Origin: Nemertoderma westbladi
Taxonomy: Eukaryota; Xenacoelomorpha; Nemertodermatida; Nemertodermatidae
Length of the DNA stretch: 64,000 bases
Assembly: GCA_032718475.1 (NCBI GenBank)
Contig: JAUCBJ010000668.1
Location: forward strand, 62,001-126,000
Direction of reading: 5' to 3'
The translations under genes were made by a program, and so were the position numbers. The notes beneath the pieces are model-generated. The model was not told the DNA's origin and made no database searches. It saw only the letters and a program-made list of their open reading frames with translations. Within the stretch, counting starts at the first letter, position 1. Each line of letters begins with the position of its first letter. Positions 12,461 to 24,900 of this stretch are shown here, in pieces.

Positions 12461-12965
12461 GATTTTACCAGTTAGAGGGACTAATATTTAATGCGCCAAG
12501 AGTCCCTTCCCCATCTGATCACGTGATGTGATGCAGAATCCCCGAATCAAGAGATGGGAAGACTCAATGTGACTGTGAAAATTAAATATAAGTTTCGGAT
12601 TTAAAAGTGCGATAAAATTACAAAATGTGAGAAGAAAAGGCGATCGTAATAGCGGTGGAAATAACATTATTATATGTAGGTAGGTATAAGACGTGACAAT
12701 AATGTAAGATTAAGCTAAAGCTTGAGATATTGCCTAAAAAATCATTTCCATGATAATGTGAGTCGACATGAAATAAGTGAAAACTAGCAGCATCAATGTT
12801 ATAACGGAATTGGAATGTACTATGATTTAGACCCATAAATTGTGTACTAAGATGGGATGGTGTCAAGCATCACTGTCTGCCAAAGTAAGAATTAATGTAA
12901 GATGTGTTGCCAAGATAGGCGGCACCCTAGCGTATAGGTACTTACTGAAAGATTAACCGTCTACT
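12461..12965. other. spacer
   Basis: No gene or clear repeat was seen between family A copy 3 and the MITE. Confidence 0.5.
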
Positions 12966-13467
12966 TCTGCCGTGCAATGTAAAAAGACCGCAAGTCGCAT
13001 TTTTCCAAAACTCACTTTTTCTGGGTCTAAAAAATGCGCTCTATCTAATGGTATAACCGAGAACACCGTATCTACTCTAGTTCTCGAGATATGCAATGTA
13101 GAAAGGCCGTAAGTCACAACATATGTATAGTGTTACAAAGGAAAAAGACCGTAAGTCAACAAGATTGGGGCGTTTTGTCATTGCATAGATAATAAGAAAA
13201 CGCACATACGGTTTTTTTAAATATGTATTTACATACAGGTTGTATAATGAAAAAACACCGAAGTACAAAAAATTACCCTTGAAGTCAAAATATTAATGAA
13301 AAGCGAGAAAATCACGTATAAAAATTTCCCACCCCCAATTGCGTAGAGTTATAAAAAATTAGTAATTTACGGACATTTTAAACCAACAATCTAAAGGCAA
13401 ACAGTAATTTGCGTTTTACTCGAAATGACTTTTTGTGACTTGCGGTATTTTTACATTGCACGGCAGA
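12966..13467. mobile_element. MITE with about 33-bp terminal inverted repeats
   Basis: The left end, TCTGCCGTGCAATGTAAAAA then GACCGCAAGTCGCA, pairs with the right end, TGTGACTTGCGGTATTTTTA then CATTGCACGGCAGA, with about two mismatches. The interior repeats the terminal motif in degenerate form (AAGGCCGTAAGTCACAA, AGACCGTAAGTCAAC). There is no coding capacity, so it would depend on a transposase elsewhere. A target-site duplication is not clear. Confidence 0.85.
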
Positions 13468-14097
13468 CTAAATACCAACACCCTCTCTGTGAACCTGTAT
13501 ATTGTAGCTGCATTGGAATTACTTGGCAGCAGAAGCACCAAAAATAAATAACCAATAAAATAAAGTTACCTAATCAAATATAATATTAATAAAGTAATCG
13601 GAAAAGAAAATAGTTTCAATAATAAGTTATTAAATTTTGAGTTGACAATCATGAAAATGTCAACAACATTGATATAAGGATTAACAGTATCCCAGACGAG
13701 ACAACACAGCTGGGCAGACTAGATTACTTACTTCTGATTGGTTGAACCCCGTCTGTTTAGCCTATCAGGTCTATCAACCATTACCTTGGAGACCTAGCCA
13801 TAGAATAACTCAATCATGCGGAGTTTGCCAATTAATTATAATTGGATAGACAAATTCAACATGGAAGATGGTCTAGAATTCCAATTATAGCTGGTAATTC
13901 ACGACAATAATGTAGTTAATGGGAAGTGGAATATTTTCAATTCGGAGAATGAAAATAATTATTAGTCGCGGTTAATCCAATTTATGGGCACAGAGCCCTA
14001 CAAAACAAAATCTTCACAATATACAATTGCCGAAATTAGCTATGATATATTATACTTAATATAATACAAAAAATAAAGAAACTGCAATAAATAATAG

Positions 14098-14142
14098 GCG
14101 GGGGTGGGGGCGGGGGTGGGGGTGGGTGTGGGGGTTGGGGGA
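14098..14142 (+). other. G-run cluster, potential G-quadruplex
   Basis: At least six runs of four to five G separated by single T or C. The composition allows a G-quadruplex on the plus strand. It lies just before family A copy 4. A function is not shown. Confidence 0.6.
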
Positions 14143-14188
14143 TTCTTGAATCAATCAGGATGGAATCCTCTGCAGGTGAAAATGACGC

Positions 14189-14378
14189 AAATAACAGCTG
14201 ATTACTCTCCAAAATAAAACTGTAACCTGTTCTAAGGACCTTAATTGATTGTTTTGGTTAGAATAACGTAAAATAACGTAATATCTCGTAACCCATATTT
14301 AACACTTGTTAATTAGGCGATACGAGATATTAATACGCCGGGATGTGATTTGCGTCACCCCCCCCCCCCCCCCCCCCC
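14189..14378 (+). repeat. interspersed repeat family A, copy 4, ending in poly-C
   Basis: Direct relative of 7454-7640: GCAAATAACAGCTGATTACT, GATTGTTTTGGTTAGAATAA, ACGAGATATTAATACGCC, TGTGATTTGCGTCA, then 21 C at 14358-14378. The 21-bp minisatellite starts within about 20 bp of the C tract. Confidence 0.75.
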
Positions 14379-14393
14379 GACACATCGTCGGCA

Positions 14394-15550
14394 CATCACT
14401 GCTCAGCACTCAGTGCCAACTGATCAGCACTCAGTGCCCAGCCCACTACTCAGCACTCAGTGCCCACTACTCAGCACTCAGTGCCCACTGCTCAGCACTC
14501 ACTGCGCACTGCTCAGTGCCCACTGCTCAGCACTCAGTGCCCACTACTCAGCACTCACTGCCCACTGCTCAGTACTCAGTGCCCACTACTAGCACTCAGT
14601 GCCCACTGCTCAGCACTCAGTGCCCACTGCTTAGCACACAGTGTTCACTACTCAGCACTCAGTGCCAACTGATCAGCACTTAGTGCCCACTACTCAGCAC
14701 TCAGTGCCCACTGCTCAGTACTCAGTGCCCACTGCTTAGCACACAGTGTCCACTACTCAGCACTCAGTGCCAACTGATCAGCACTCAGTGCCCACTACTC
14801 AGCACTCAGTGCCCACTGCTCAGTACTCTGTGCCCACAACTCAGCACTCAGTGCCCACTGCTCAACACTCAGTGCCCACTACTCAATTCACTCAGTGCCC
14901 ACTGCTCAGCACTCAGTGCCCACTGCTCAGCACTCAGTGCCCACTGCTCAGCACTCAGTACCCACTGCTCAGCACTCACTGCGCACTGCTCAGTGCCCAC
15001 TGCTCAGCACTCAGTGCCCACTACTGCTCAGCACACAGTGTCCACTACTCAGCACTCACTGCCCACTGCTCAGTACTCAGTGCCCACTACTAGCACTCAG
15101 TGCCCATTGCTCAGCACTCAGTGCCCACTGCTTAGCACACAGTGTCCACTACTCAGCACTCAGTGCCCACTACTCAGCACTCAGTGCCCACTACTCAGCA
15201 CTCAGTGCCCACTACTTAGCACACAGTGCCCACTGCTCAGCACTCAGTACCCACTGCTCAGCACTCACTGCACACTGCTTAGTGCCCACTGCTCAGCACT
15301 CAGTGCCCACTACTGATCAGCACACAGTGCCCACTACTCAGCACTCACTGCCCACTGCTCAGTACTCAGTGCCCACTACTAGCACTCAGTGCCCATTGCT
15401 CAGCACTCATTGCCCACTGCTTAGCACACATTGCCCACTACTCAGCACTCAGTGCCCACTACTCAGCACTCAGTGCCAACTGATCAGCACTCAGTGCACA
15501 CTACTTAGCACACAGTGCCCACTACTCAACACTCAGTGCCCTTTCTGCTC
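14394..15550. repeat. 21-bp minisatellite, about 55 units
   Basis: The unit is approximately CAGCACTCAGTGCCCACTACT or ..CTGCT, with frequent variants (GATCAGC, AGTACTC, TTAGCACACAGTG) and a higher-order pattern. Because 21 is a multiple of three and the unit has no stops, long frames stay open in all three plus frames. They encode only LSTQCPL- or TAQHSVP-type repeats and are not credible genes. The array lies just downstream of the APAF1 stop codon. Confidence 0.93.
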
Positions 15551-15774
15551 TTAGTAAATGCCAGCTTATATTTTCTGCAGGCTAAACAATTGGGTACCAA
15601 ACAGAAGGCAGTAAATATAAATATTAAATAAAATCGAAAAACTGAACTAATAAAAATCAACATTTGAAATAAACATCAGACTGCTTTGAAAGTTCATCTG
15701 TATTAAATGTTCATTTCTCCAATAACAGACACAGACGAGGGTAACTTCCTTCTACAGACACGGACCAGCAGACC

Positions 15775-15942
15775 CTAGAGAATATCGCCCTCTTGTGCCC
15801 GTTTAACAGTTTCCAACATATAAAGTAATCCGGAACTATCGATGGAAGCAAATCTTGTGAAATCTTGAGAGTTCAGTAGATATTTAGTGAAACGTCCGTT
15901 CACGTAGAATGTTTGGAGTAAAGTCCCGTCGCGCGTCCAAAA
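15775..15942 (-). CDS. APAF1: APAF1-like terminal exon
   Basis: It follows an acceptor (ACCTTAG before TTTTGG) in phase 0. It reads FWTRDGTLLQTFYVNG through FASIDSSGLLYMLETVK to a TAG, matching the last blade of vertebrate APAF1 (TG..SQTFY.NGT, VTVDNLGILYIL). This small exon is not obvious from open frames. It sets the 3' end of the gene. Confidence 0.88.
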   Translation of the reverse strand, partial: FWTRDGTLLQTFYVNGRFTKYLLNSQDFTRFASIDSSGLLYMLETVKRAQEGDIL

Positions 15943-18900
15943 CTAAGGTAATAAAAACATTATGTGATAACAAATGTAATGTGAATGTAAATGTAAACAT
16001 AATGTAATGTAATAACATAATATTTAAATTTATTATCACTAACAACGAATTAATCACCAAATGTACACCATGTCCTAGAATATAGTGTTCATATTTAGGT
16101 ACACCCCCCCCCCCCCCCCCCGCCTCCCCAATTTTTCTACAAATCTTTATGAGATTGCATGAAATTTGAAACAGGGATAGTTTCACCTCCCGACCACTGA
16201 CTGGGTGAGCCAGAATTTTTATTTTCGCTTTTAATCTTTAGCTACCAGTGTTTGGAATGGGTGTCTCCGTCGATATTGCACTCGTCGTACTGCAGTTAAT
16301 CTTCAACCTCATAGTGATTTGTTGGTGTCACTGCCTTTAGAAAGCTGGCTTAAAGGTTGCATTTGCAACCACTGCAGGCCATTTTATTATATTTAATAAA
16401 TAAACCATGTTCTAGAATAGCCACTTACTAAAGTAAATTTTTTTTATTTGACTATTTTTGGCCACATTTTCACGAGTTTTGAGGGATCAGATTATGGGTT
16501 CATTTTGTTCGGGATATAACGAATTTATTCAAATCCACTTCCAATTTTAGGATTTTCTTTACTTTTTCTCAGATTTCATTCTTTAGTAGATCATTCACAA
16601 AGTCTCCAAAATTAAATAAATAAAGTATGAAATAAATAAATAATAATAAAATGAACTGCGAATTAACAAATAACAGTAAATGGGTGAAAATACAGAAAAG
16701 TTACCAAATTGGAGACATTCTCGTTTCTCACGTTTCTCAAAACCCAACATATGATATATATTCTGAAAGCTCAGAGTGTGTAGAATTTAATGAGAGTATT
16801 GACCGACCTTAAATATGATCTGTAAAAAAAATATACTGCTTCTCCCTTCCTGTCCACTGCCTGTAACCATTATTTTAATAGGATAATTGGTTACAGGCGT
16901 GGGACATTTGTCCTCCTGTAACCTTCCATGTAAATGTAATGAGAGCCTGGTTACAGGCGGTTACAGGTGGGGGGACGTTTTATGGTATGCATTGGTTTAC
17001 ACAGGCGATGGAAATATAGGAGGGTACGTGTATTATATACCATTAGAAAGCTTGTCTGGCGGGTGATCTAAATATGTTCATGGTTCCTAAGATCAAACAA
17101 ATTAGCATTTTGCAGTTCTGCGTTTGCATACGATGGTTACAGAGATGGACATTTATGGTCGGACACCCATGTTTGGAGATACTTATCAACCTGTAACTTC
17201 CAAGCTATTAAATTAATTTGATTAATTTTTTTCCATAATTCTGCAGCATAAATTGCTGCGATTTCAAATATAATTAATTCGAACGTAAAAAAGTAAAGGG
17301 GGTTTTTACCTCACAATTCTCTTGGAGGACAATTTTTAGCTATAAATTAAAAACAGGCTTTGGTGGCTCATCAAGTTCCGTGTATCTATGTAATCATGTA
17401 CACTGTTTGACTGCAAATTTATTGGGCTTTCTAGTGGTATATAAAACTTATACACTATCATAATTCCAATACGCCATTGAAACGATGAAATGATCAGTTG
17501 CATTTTTCCTATATTTATGATATTATTATTGATGTGGTGACCAATATTGTTTAGAATTTAAGGCATCGTATGCACTTTATTTTATGAAATTTCGATTAGT
17601 AGAAGTGGAATTATACATTGTCCAACATTTATGGAGCTTTTTGGCAACTTTTCTGTGTTTTCACTCAAATAACTTTTGGATAGTGATGAGATACAAACTA
17701 ACCTTAATGTTGTCGCCGGTAGACACCAGTCGAGAGCCGTCAGCATTAAAGGCAATGTCCGTAACCCAGGCGTTGTGACGACAACAGGTACCCACTAACG
17801 TCCAGCCCTTAACCAACCAAACCTTCACGCGACCAGTGTCGTCACCGGTTGCTAGGTAACGGGAACAGGGGGAGAACCGACAACTCCGTACGCAGTCAGT
17901 GAACCCCTGGAGAACAGTGTGTTGGGTGTCTGTGTCAGGGTTCACTATATAGGCGCAGCTGTTGGTGGAAGTAACGCAGACATGTGATTGGTTGGGAGAT
18001 ATTGCGCAGGATGTTAAGTAATCGTCAACCACTTGGATATCACGAAGCAGTTTCCCAGACAACACATCCCATATCTGTGGAATTTATTTACTCATATAAT
18101 ATATGTTTAATGGTGTCTGTCTGTCTGTATGTATGTCTGTCTGTCTGTTTTATATTGTATGTTTGTGAGTAACGTTTGTTTGTCTATATGTCTGTCAGTC
18201 TACCGGTATATTTGCCGTCAGTCCATAATGTATGTTTGTTTAATGTCTTTCTGCCTATGTTGTCTGTTTATCTAGATTGTCTGTCTGTCTATATTGTCTG
18301 TTTGTCTATATTGTCTGTTTGTCTATATTGTCTGTTTGTCTATATTGTCTGTTTGTCTATATTGTTTGTCAGTCTATATTATGTCTGTAGGAACGGTATG
18401 CTTATATCCGTGTGTTAATAAAACAAAATAAAATTATATTCGTTCTGTTGCTATGTGATGAAATGACATAAATTATAGGTTAACTTACGAGTAAGCGACC
18501 ATCATTAGCAATGCTTAAAACTCTTCTATCGTCGGTAAAACTCTTGACTTGGTTCACTGCAGATGTGTGGCCTTCCAAGCTCCACTTCAAAGAGATTTCA
18601 TTGGTTGACAACGACCACACACTTATCAGTTTATCGTTACCGGCTGTAATTAGCCAATCACAGGAAGGCTGAGTAAATACTAAACAGTATAGATTGTGAA
18701 CGCTACGATGGTTTCCTTCACAGACTCTCACATTCCTCAGATCTTTAGTGTTGTGATTGTAAATCTGTAAAAAGTACAAAAAAAACATCGCAATGATTCA
18801 ATTTCATGTAAATAAATTCAAGTTAGATTGTAAATAAATACAAGTTAGATTGTAAATAAATACAAGTTAGATTGTAAATAAATACAAGTTAGATTGTAAA

Positions 18901-21900
18901 TAAATACAAGTTAGATTGTAAATAAATACAAGTTAGATTGTAAATAAATACAAGTTAGATTGTAAATAAATACAAGTTAGATTGTAAATAAATACATGTT
19001 AGATTGTAAATAAATACAAGTTAGATTGTAAATAAATACAAGTTAGATTGTAAATAAATACAAGTTAGATTGTAAATAAATACAAGTTAGATTGTAAATA
19101 AATACAAGTTAGATTGTAAATAAATACAAGTTAGATTGTAAATAAATACAAGTTAGATTGTAAATAAATACAAGTTAGATTGTAAATAAATACAAGTTAG
19201 ATTGTAAATAAATACAAGTTAGATTGTAAATAAATACAAGTTAGATTGTAAATAAATACAAGTTAGATTGTAAATAAATACAAGTTAGATTGTAAATAAA
19301 TACAAGTTAGATTGTAAATAAATACAAGTTAGATTGTAAATAAATACAAGTTAGATTGTAAATAAATACAAGTTAGATTGTAAATAAATACAAGTTAGAT
19401 TGTAAATAAATACAAGTTAGATTGTAAATAAATACAAGTTAGATTGTAAATAAATACAAGTTAGATTGTAAATAAATACAAGTTAGATTGTAAATAAATT
19501 CAAGTTAGATTGTAAATAAATTCAAGTTAGATTGTAAATAAATACAAGTTAGATTGTAAATAAATACAAGTTAGATTGTAAATAAATACAAGTTAGATTG
19601 TAAATAAATACAAGTTAGATTGTAAATAAATACAAGTTAGATTGTAAATAAATACAAGTTAGATTGTAAATAAATACAAGTTAGATTGTAAATAAATACA
19701 AGTTAGATTGTAAATAAATACAAGTTAGATTGTAAATAAATACAAGTTAGATTGTAAATAAATACAAGTTAGATTGTAAATAAATACAAGTTAGATTGTA
19801 AATAAATACAAGTTAGATTGTAAATAAATACAAGTTAGATTGTAAATAAATACAAGTTAGATTGTAAATAAATACAAGTTAGATTGTAAATAAATACAAG
19901 TTAGATTGTAAATAAATACAAGTTAGATTGTAAATAAATACAAGTTAGATTGTAAATAAATACAAGTTAGATTGTAAATAAATACAAGTTAGATTGTAAA
20001 TAAATACAAGTTAGATTGTAAATAAATACAAGTTAGATTGTAAATAAATACAAGTTAGATTGTAAATAAATACAAGTTAGATTGTAAATAAATACAAGTT
20101 AGATTGTAAATAAATACAAGTTAGATTGTAAATAAATACAAGTTAGATTGTAAATAAATACAAGTTAGATTGTAAATAAATACAAGTTAGATTGTAAATA
20201 AATACAAGTTAGATTGTAAATAAATACAAGTTAGATTGTAAATAAATACAAGTTAGATTGTAAATAAATACAAGTTAGATTGTAAATAAATACAAGTTAG
20301 ATTGTAAATAAATACAAGTTAGATTGTAAATAAATACAAGTTAGATTGTAAATAAATACAAGTTAGATTGTAAATAAATACAAGTTAGATTGTAAATAAA
20401 TACAAGTTAGATTGTAAATAAATACAAGTTAGATTGTAAATAAATACAAGTTAGATTGTAAATAAATACAAGTTAGATTGTAAATAAATACAAGTTAGAT
20501 TGTAAATAAATACAAGTTAGATTGTAAATAAATACAAGTTAGATTGTAAATAAATACAAGTTAGATTGTAAATAAATACAAGTTAGATTGTAAATAAATA
20601 CAAGTTAGATTGTAAATAAATACAAGTTAGATTGTAAATAAATACAAGTTAGATTGTAAATAAATACAAGTTAGATTGTAAATAAATACAAGTTAGATTG
20701 TAAATAAATACAAGTTAGATTGTAAATAAATACAAGTTAGATTGTAAATAAATACAAGTTAGATTGTAAATAAATACAAGTTAGATTGTAAATAAATACA
20801 AGTTAGATTGTAAATAAATACAAGTTAGATTGTAAATAAATACAAGTTAGATTGTAAATAAATACAAGTTAGATTGTAAATAAATACAAGTTAGATTGTA
20901 AATAAATACAAGTTAGATTGTAAATAAATACAAGTTAGATTGTAAATAAATACAAGTTAGATTGTAAATAAATACAAGTTAGATTGTAAATAAATACAAG
21001 TTAGATTGTAAATAAATACAAGTTAGATTGTAAATAAATACAAGTTAGATTGTAAATAAATACAAGTTAGATTGTAAATAAATACAAGTTAGATTGTAAA
21101 TAAATACAAGTTAGATTGTAAATAAATACAAGTTAGATTGTAAATAAATACAAGTTAGATTGTAAATAAATACAAGTTAGATTGTAAATAAATACAAGTT
21201 AGATTGTAAATAAATACAAGTTAGATTGTAAATAAATACAAGTTAGATTGTAAATAAATACAAGTTAGATTGTAAATAAATACAAGTTAGATTGTAAATA
21301 AATACAAGTTAGATTGTAAATAAATACAAGTTAGATTGTAAATAAATACAAGTTAGATTGTAAATAAATACAAGTTAGATTGTAAATAAATACAAGTTAG
21401 ATTGTAAATAAATACAAGTTAGATTGTAAATAAATACAAGTTAGATTGTAAATAAATACAAGTTAGATTGTAAATAAATACAAGTTAGATTGTAAATAAA
21501 TACAAGTTAGATTGTAAATAAATACAAGTTAGATTGTAAATAAATACAAGTTAGATTGTAAATAAATACAAGTTAGATTGTAAATAAATACAAGTTAGAT
21601 TGTAAATAAATACAAGTTAGATTGTAAATAAATACAAGTTAGATTGTAAATAAATACAAGTTAGATTGTAAATAAATACAAGTTAGATTGTAAATAAATA
21701 CAAGTTAGATTGTAAATAAATACAAGTTAGATTGTAAATAAATACAAGTTAGATTGTAAATAAATACAAGTTAGATTGTAAATAAATACAAGTTAGATTG
21801 TAAATAAATACAAGTTAGATTGTAAATAAATACAAGTTAGATTGTAAATAAATACAAGTTAGATTGTAAATAAATACAAGTTAGATTGTAAATAAATACA

Positions 21901-24900
21901 AGTTAGATTGTAAATAAATACAAGTTAGATTGTAAATAAATACAAGTTAGATTGTAAATAAATACAAGTTAGATTGTAAATAAATACAAGTTAGATTGTA
22001 AATAAATACAAGTTAGATTGTAAATAAATACAAGTTAGATTGTAAATAAATACAAGTTAGATTGTAAATAAATACAAGTTAGATTGTAAATAAATACAAG
22101 TTAGATTGTAAATAAATACAAGTTAGATTGTAAATAAATACAAGTTAGATTGTAAATAAATACAAGTTAGATTGTAAATAAATACAAGTTAGATTGTAAA
22201 TAAATACAAGTTAGATTGTAAATAAATACAAGTTAGATTGTAAATAAATACAAGTTAGATTGTAAATAAATACAAGTTAGATTGTAAATAAATACAAGTT
22301 AGATTGTAAATAAATACAAGTTAGATTGTAAATAAATACAAGTTAGATTGTAAATAAATACAAGTTAGATTGTAAATAAATACAAGTTAGATTGTAAATA
22401 AATACAAGTTAGATTGTAAATAAATACAAGTTAGATTGTAAATAAATACAAGTTAGATTGTAAATAAATACAAGTTAGATTGTAAATAAATACAAGTTAG
22501 ATTGTAAATAAATACAAGTTAGATTGTAAATAAATACAAGTTAGATTGTAAATAAATACAAGTTAGATTGTAAATAAATACAAGTTAGATTGTAAATAAA
22601 TACAAGTTAGATTGTAAATAAATACAAGTTAGATTGTAAATAAATACAAGTTAGATTGTAAATAAATACAAGTTAGATTGTAAATAAATACAAGTTAGAT
22701 TGTAAATAAATACAAGTTATATTGTAAATAAATACAAGTTATATTGTAAATAAATACAAGTTAGATTGTAAATAAATACAAGTTAGATTGTAAATAAATA
22801 CAAGTTAGATTGTAAATAAATACAAGTTAGATTGTAAATAAATACAAGTTAGATTGTAAATAAATACAAGTTAGATTGTAAATAAATACAAGTTAGATTG
22901 TAAATAAATACAAGTTAGATTGTAAATAAATACAAGTTAGATTGTAAATAAATACAAGTTAGATTGTAAATAAATACAAGTTAGATTGTAAATAAATACA
23001 AGTTAGATTGTAAATAAATACAAGTTAGATTGTAAATAAATACAAGTTAGATTGTAAATAAATACAAGTTAGATTGTAAATAAATACAAGTTAGATTGTA
23101 AATAAATACAAGTTAGATTGTAAATAAATACAAGTTAGATTGTAAATAAATACAAGTTAGATTGTAAATAAATACAAGTTAGATTGTAAATAAATACAAG
23201 TTAGATTGTAAATAAATACAAGTTAGATTGTAAATAAATACAAGTTAGATTGTAAATAAATACAAGTTAGATTGTAAATAAATACAAGTTAGATTGTAAA
23301 TAAATACAAGTTAGATTGTAAATAAATACAAGTTAGATTGTAAATAAATACAAGTTAGATTGTAAATAAATACAAGTTAGATTGTAAATAAATACAAGTT
23401 AGATTGTAAATAAATACAAGTTAGATTGTAAATAAATACAAGTTAGGACACGGACCCCCCCCCCCCCCCCCCCAATTTTTCTACAAATCTTTATCATATT
23501 GTTTGAAATTTGAAACACAACAAGTTCACAACAAGTCCGTGGTTGTTACCATGAAGCCGGAATTTTCGATTTTGCCTTTAAATTTTATTTATAAGCGTTT
23601 CAAAAAAGTGTCTTTTGCGATATCGCACCCTCTGTATCATTGACATTCTTCACTTTAGTCGTAATTTTTTCACATCAATAGAAAGCTTGCGTTGCAAGGA
23701 TTCCAAATATGTAGCAATATCTGAATTTCATTGAGAAACAGCTGAGAAATAGGCGTTCAAAGATTGCAAGAATTATTGTTCACTGCAGGCCATTTATTCT
23801 ATTTAATAAATACACAATATTCTAGAACGTGTTATTTATTTTATGAGTTGGTAGGCAACAACGGTATGCCTATACAATATCTATATTGCGTAGCTAATCA
23901 TACATAAACAAATTGTTCCAGAATATTGTGTATTTATTAAATAGAATAAATGGCCTACAGTGAACAATAATTCTAGCAATCTTTGAATGCCTATTTCTCA
24001 GCTGTTTCTCAACGAAATTCAGACATTGTTACATATTTGGAATCCTCGCAACGCAAGCTTTGTGTGAAAATTGATGTGAAAAAATTACGACTAAAGTGAA
24101 GAATGGCAATGATACAGAGTGCGCGATTTCGCAAAAGACACTTTTTTATAACGCTTATAAATAAAATTTAAAGGCGAAATCGAAAATTCCGGCTTCATGG
24201 TAACAACCACGGTGAGTTGAACTAGTTGTGTTTCAAATTTCAAGCAATATGATGAAGTTTGTAGAAAAATTTGGGGGGGGGGGGGTCCGTGTCATCAGAA
24301 AATGACACTATAGTACGGGTCATGGTGTATAGATATACGTTTGGGCTGAAGGGCCACTTTTGTATATCAAAAGTGGCCCTATTGCGACTTGGGGGGTATT
24401 AAAAAGTGGCCCTTTAGCCCCTTTTTGGCCCTTTAGCTCGAAACCGCAAACGGGCTTGGATGGCCCTTTGTGTATACGGTTCCTTTAAAAAGTTATGCAC
24501 CTTCATTTTATTACTAAATGAAAACATAATTTTCGGGCCACTTACCAAAATGTATAAAATGGAATTAGGGCCAAAAAAGTCAAAAGGGCCAAAATTTGCC
24601 AAATTGGCCCTCTTCCTGTCTGGAATAATATATCATTGGCCCGAACTGAGCTTATTATATAGTGAAGAAAGAAAGGGCCATAACAGGCCCTATTTGATGT
24701 GACTTCATAACAAATTTATCAAATTAGTTGAGAAGGAAACGAGCCGAACTGAAAATGAGATAAATAACAATAGGGCCATTATACAGTGGCCCTTTTAAAT
24801 CCAATTTGATCCTACAAATATACTGAGCTGAGAATTTGAGTGGCCCACTTGTTTCAAAATTGATTTATTAAATAAAATGTCCCGAAGAAGGGGCCACTTT

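Noticed and set aside
14306-15554. Several long plus-strand open frames (up to 219 codons)
   Set aside because: They are forced by the 21-bp stop-free minisatellite. They encode only short repeats and all three frames are equally open.
17984-18418. Plus-strand frames rich in Leu/Val/Cys/Ser near 18000-18400
   Set aside because: They are antisense to an APAF1 exon or driven by CTGT/TGTCTATAT simple repeats.
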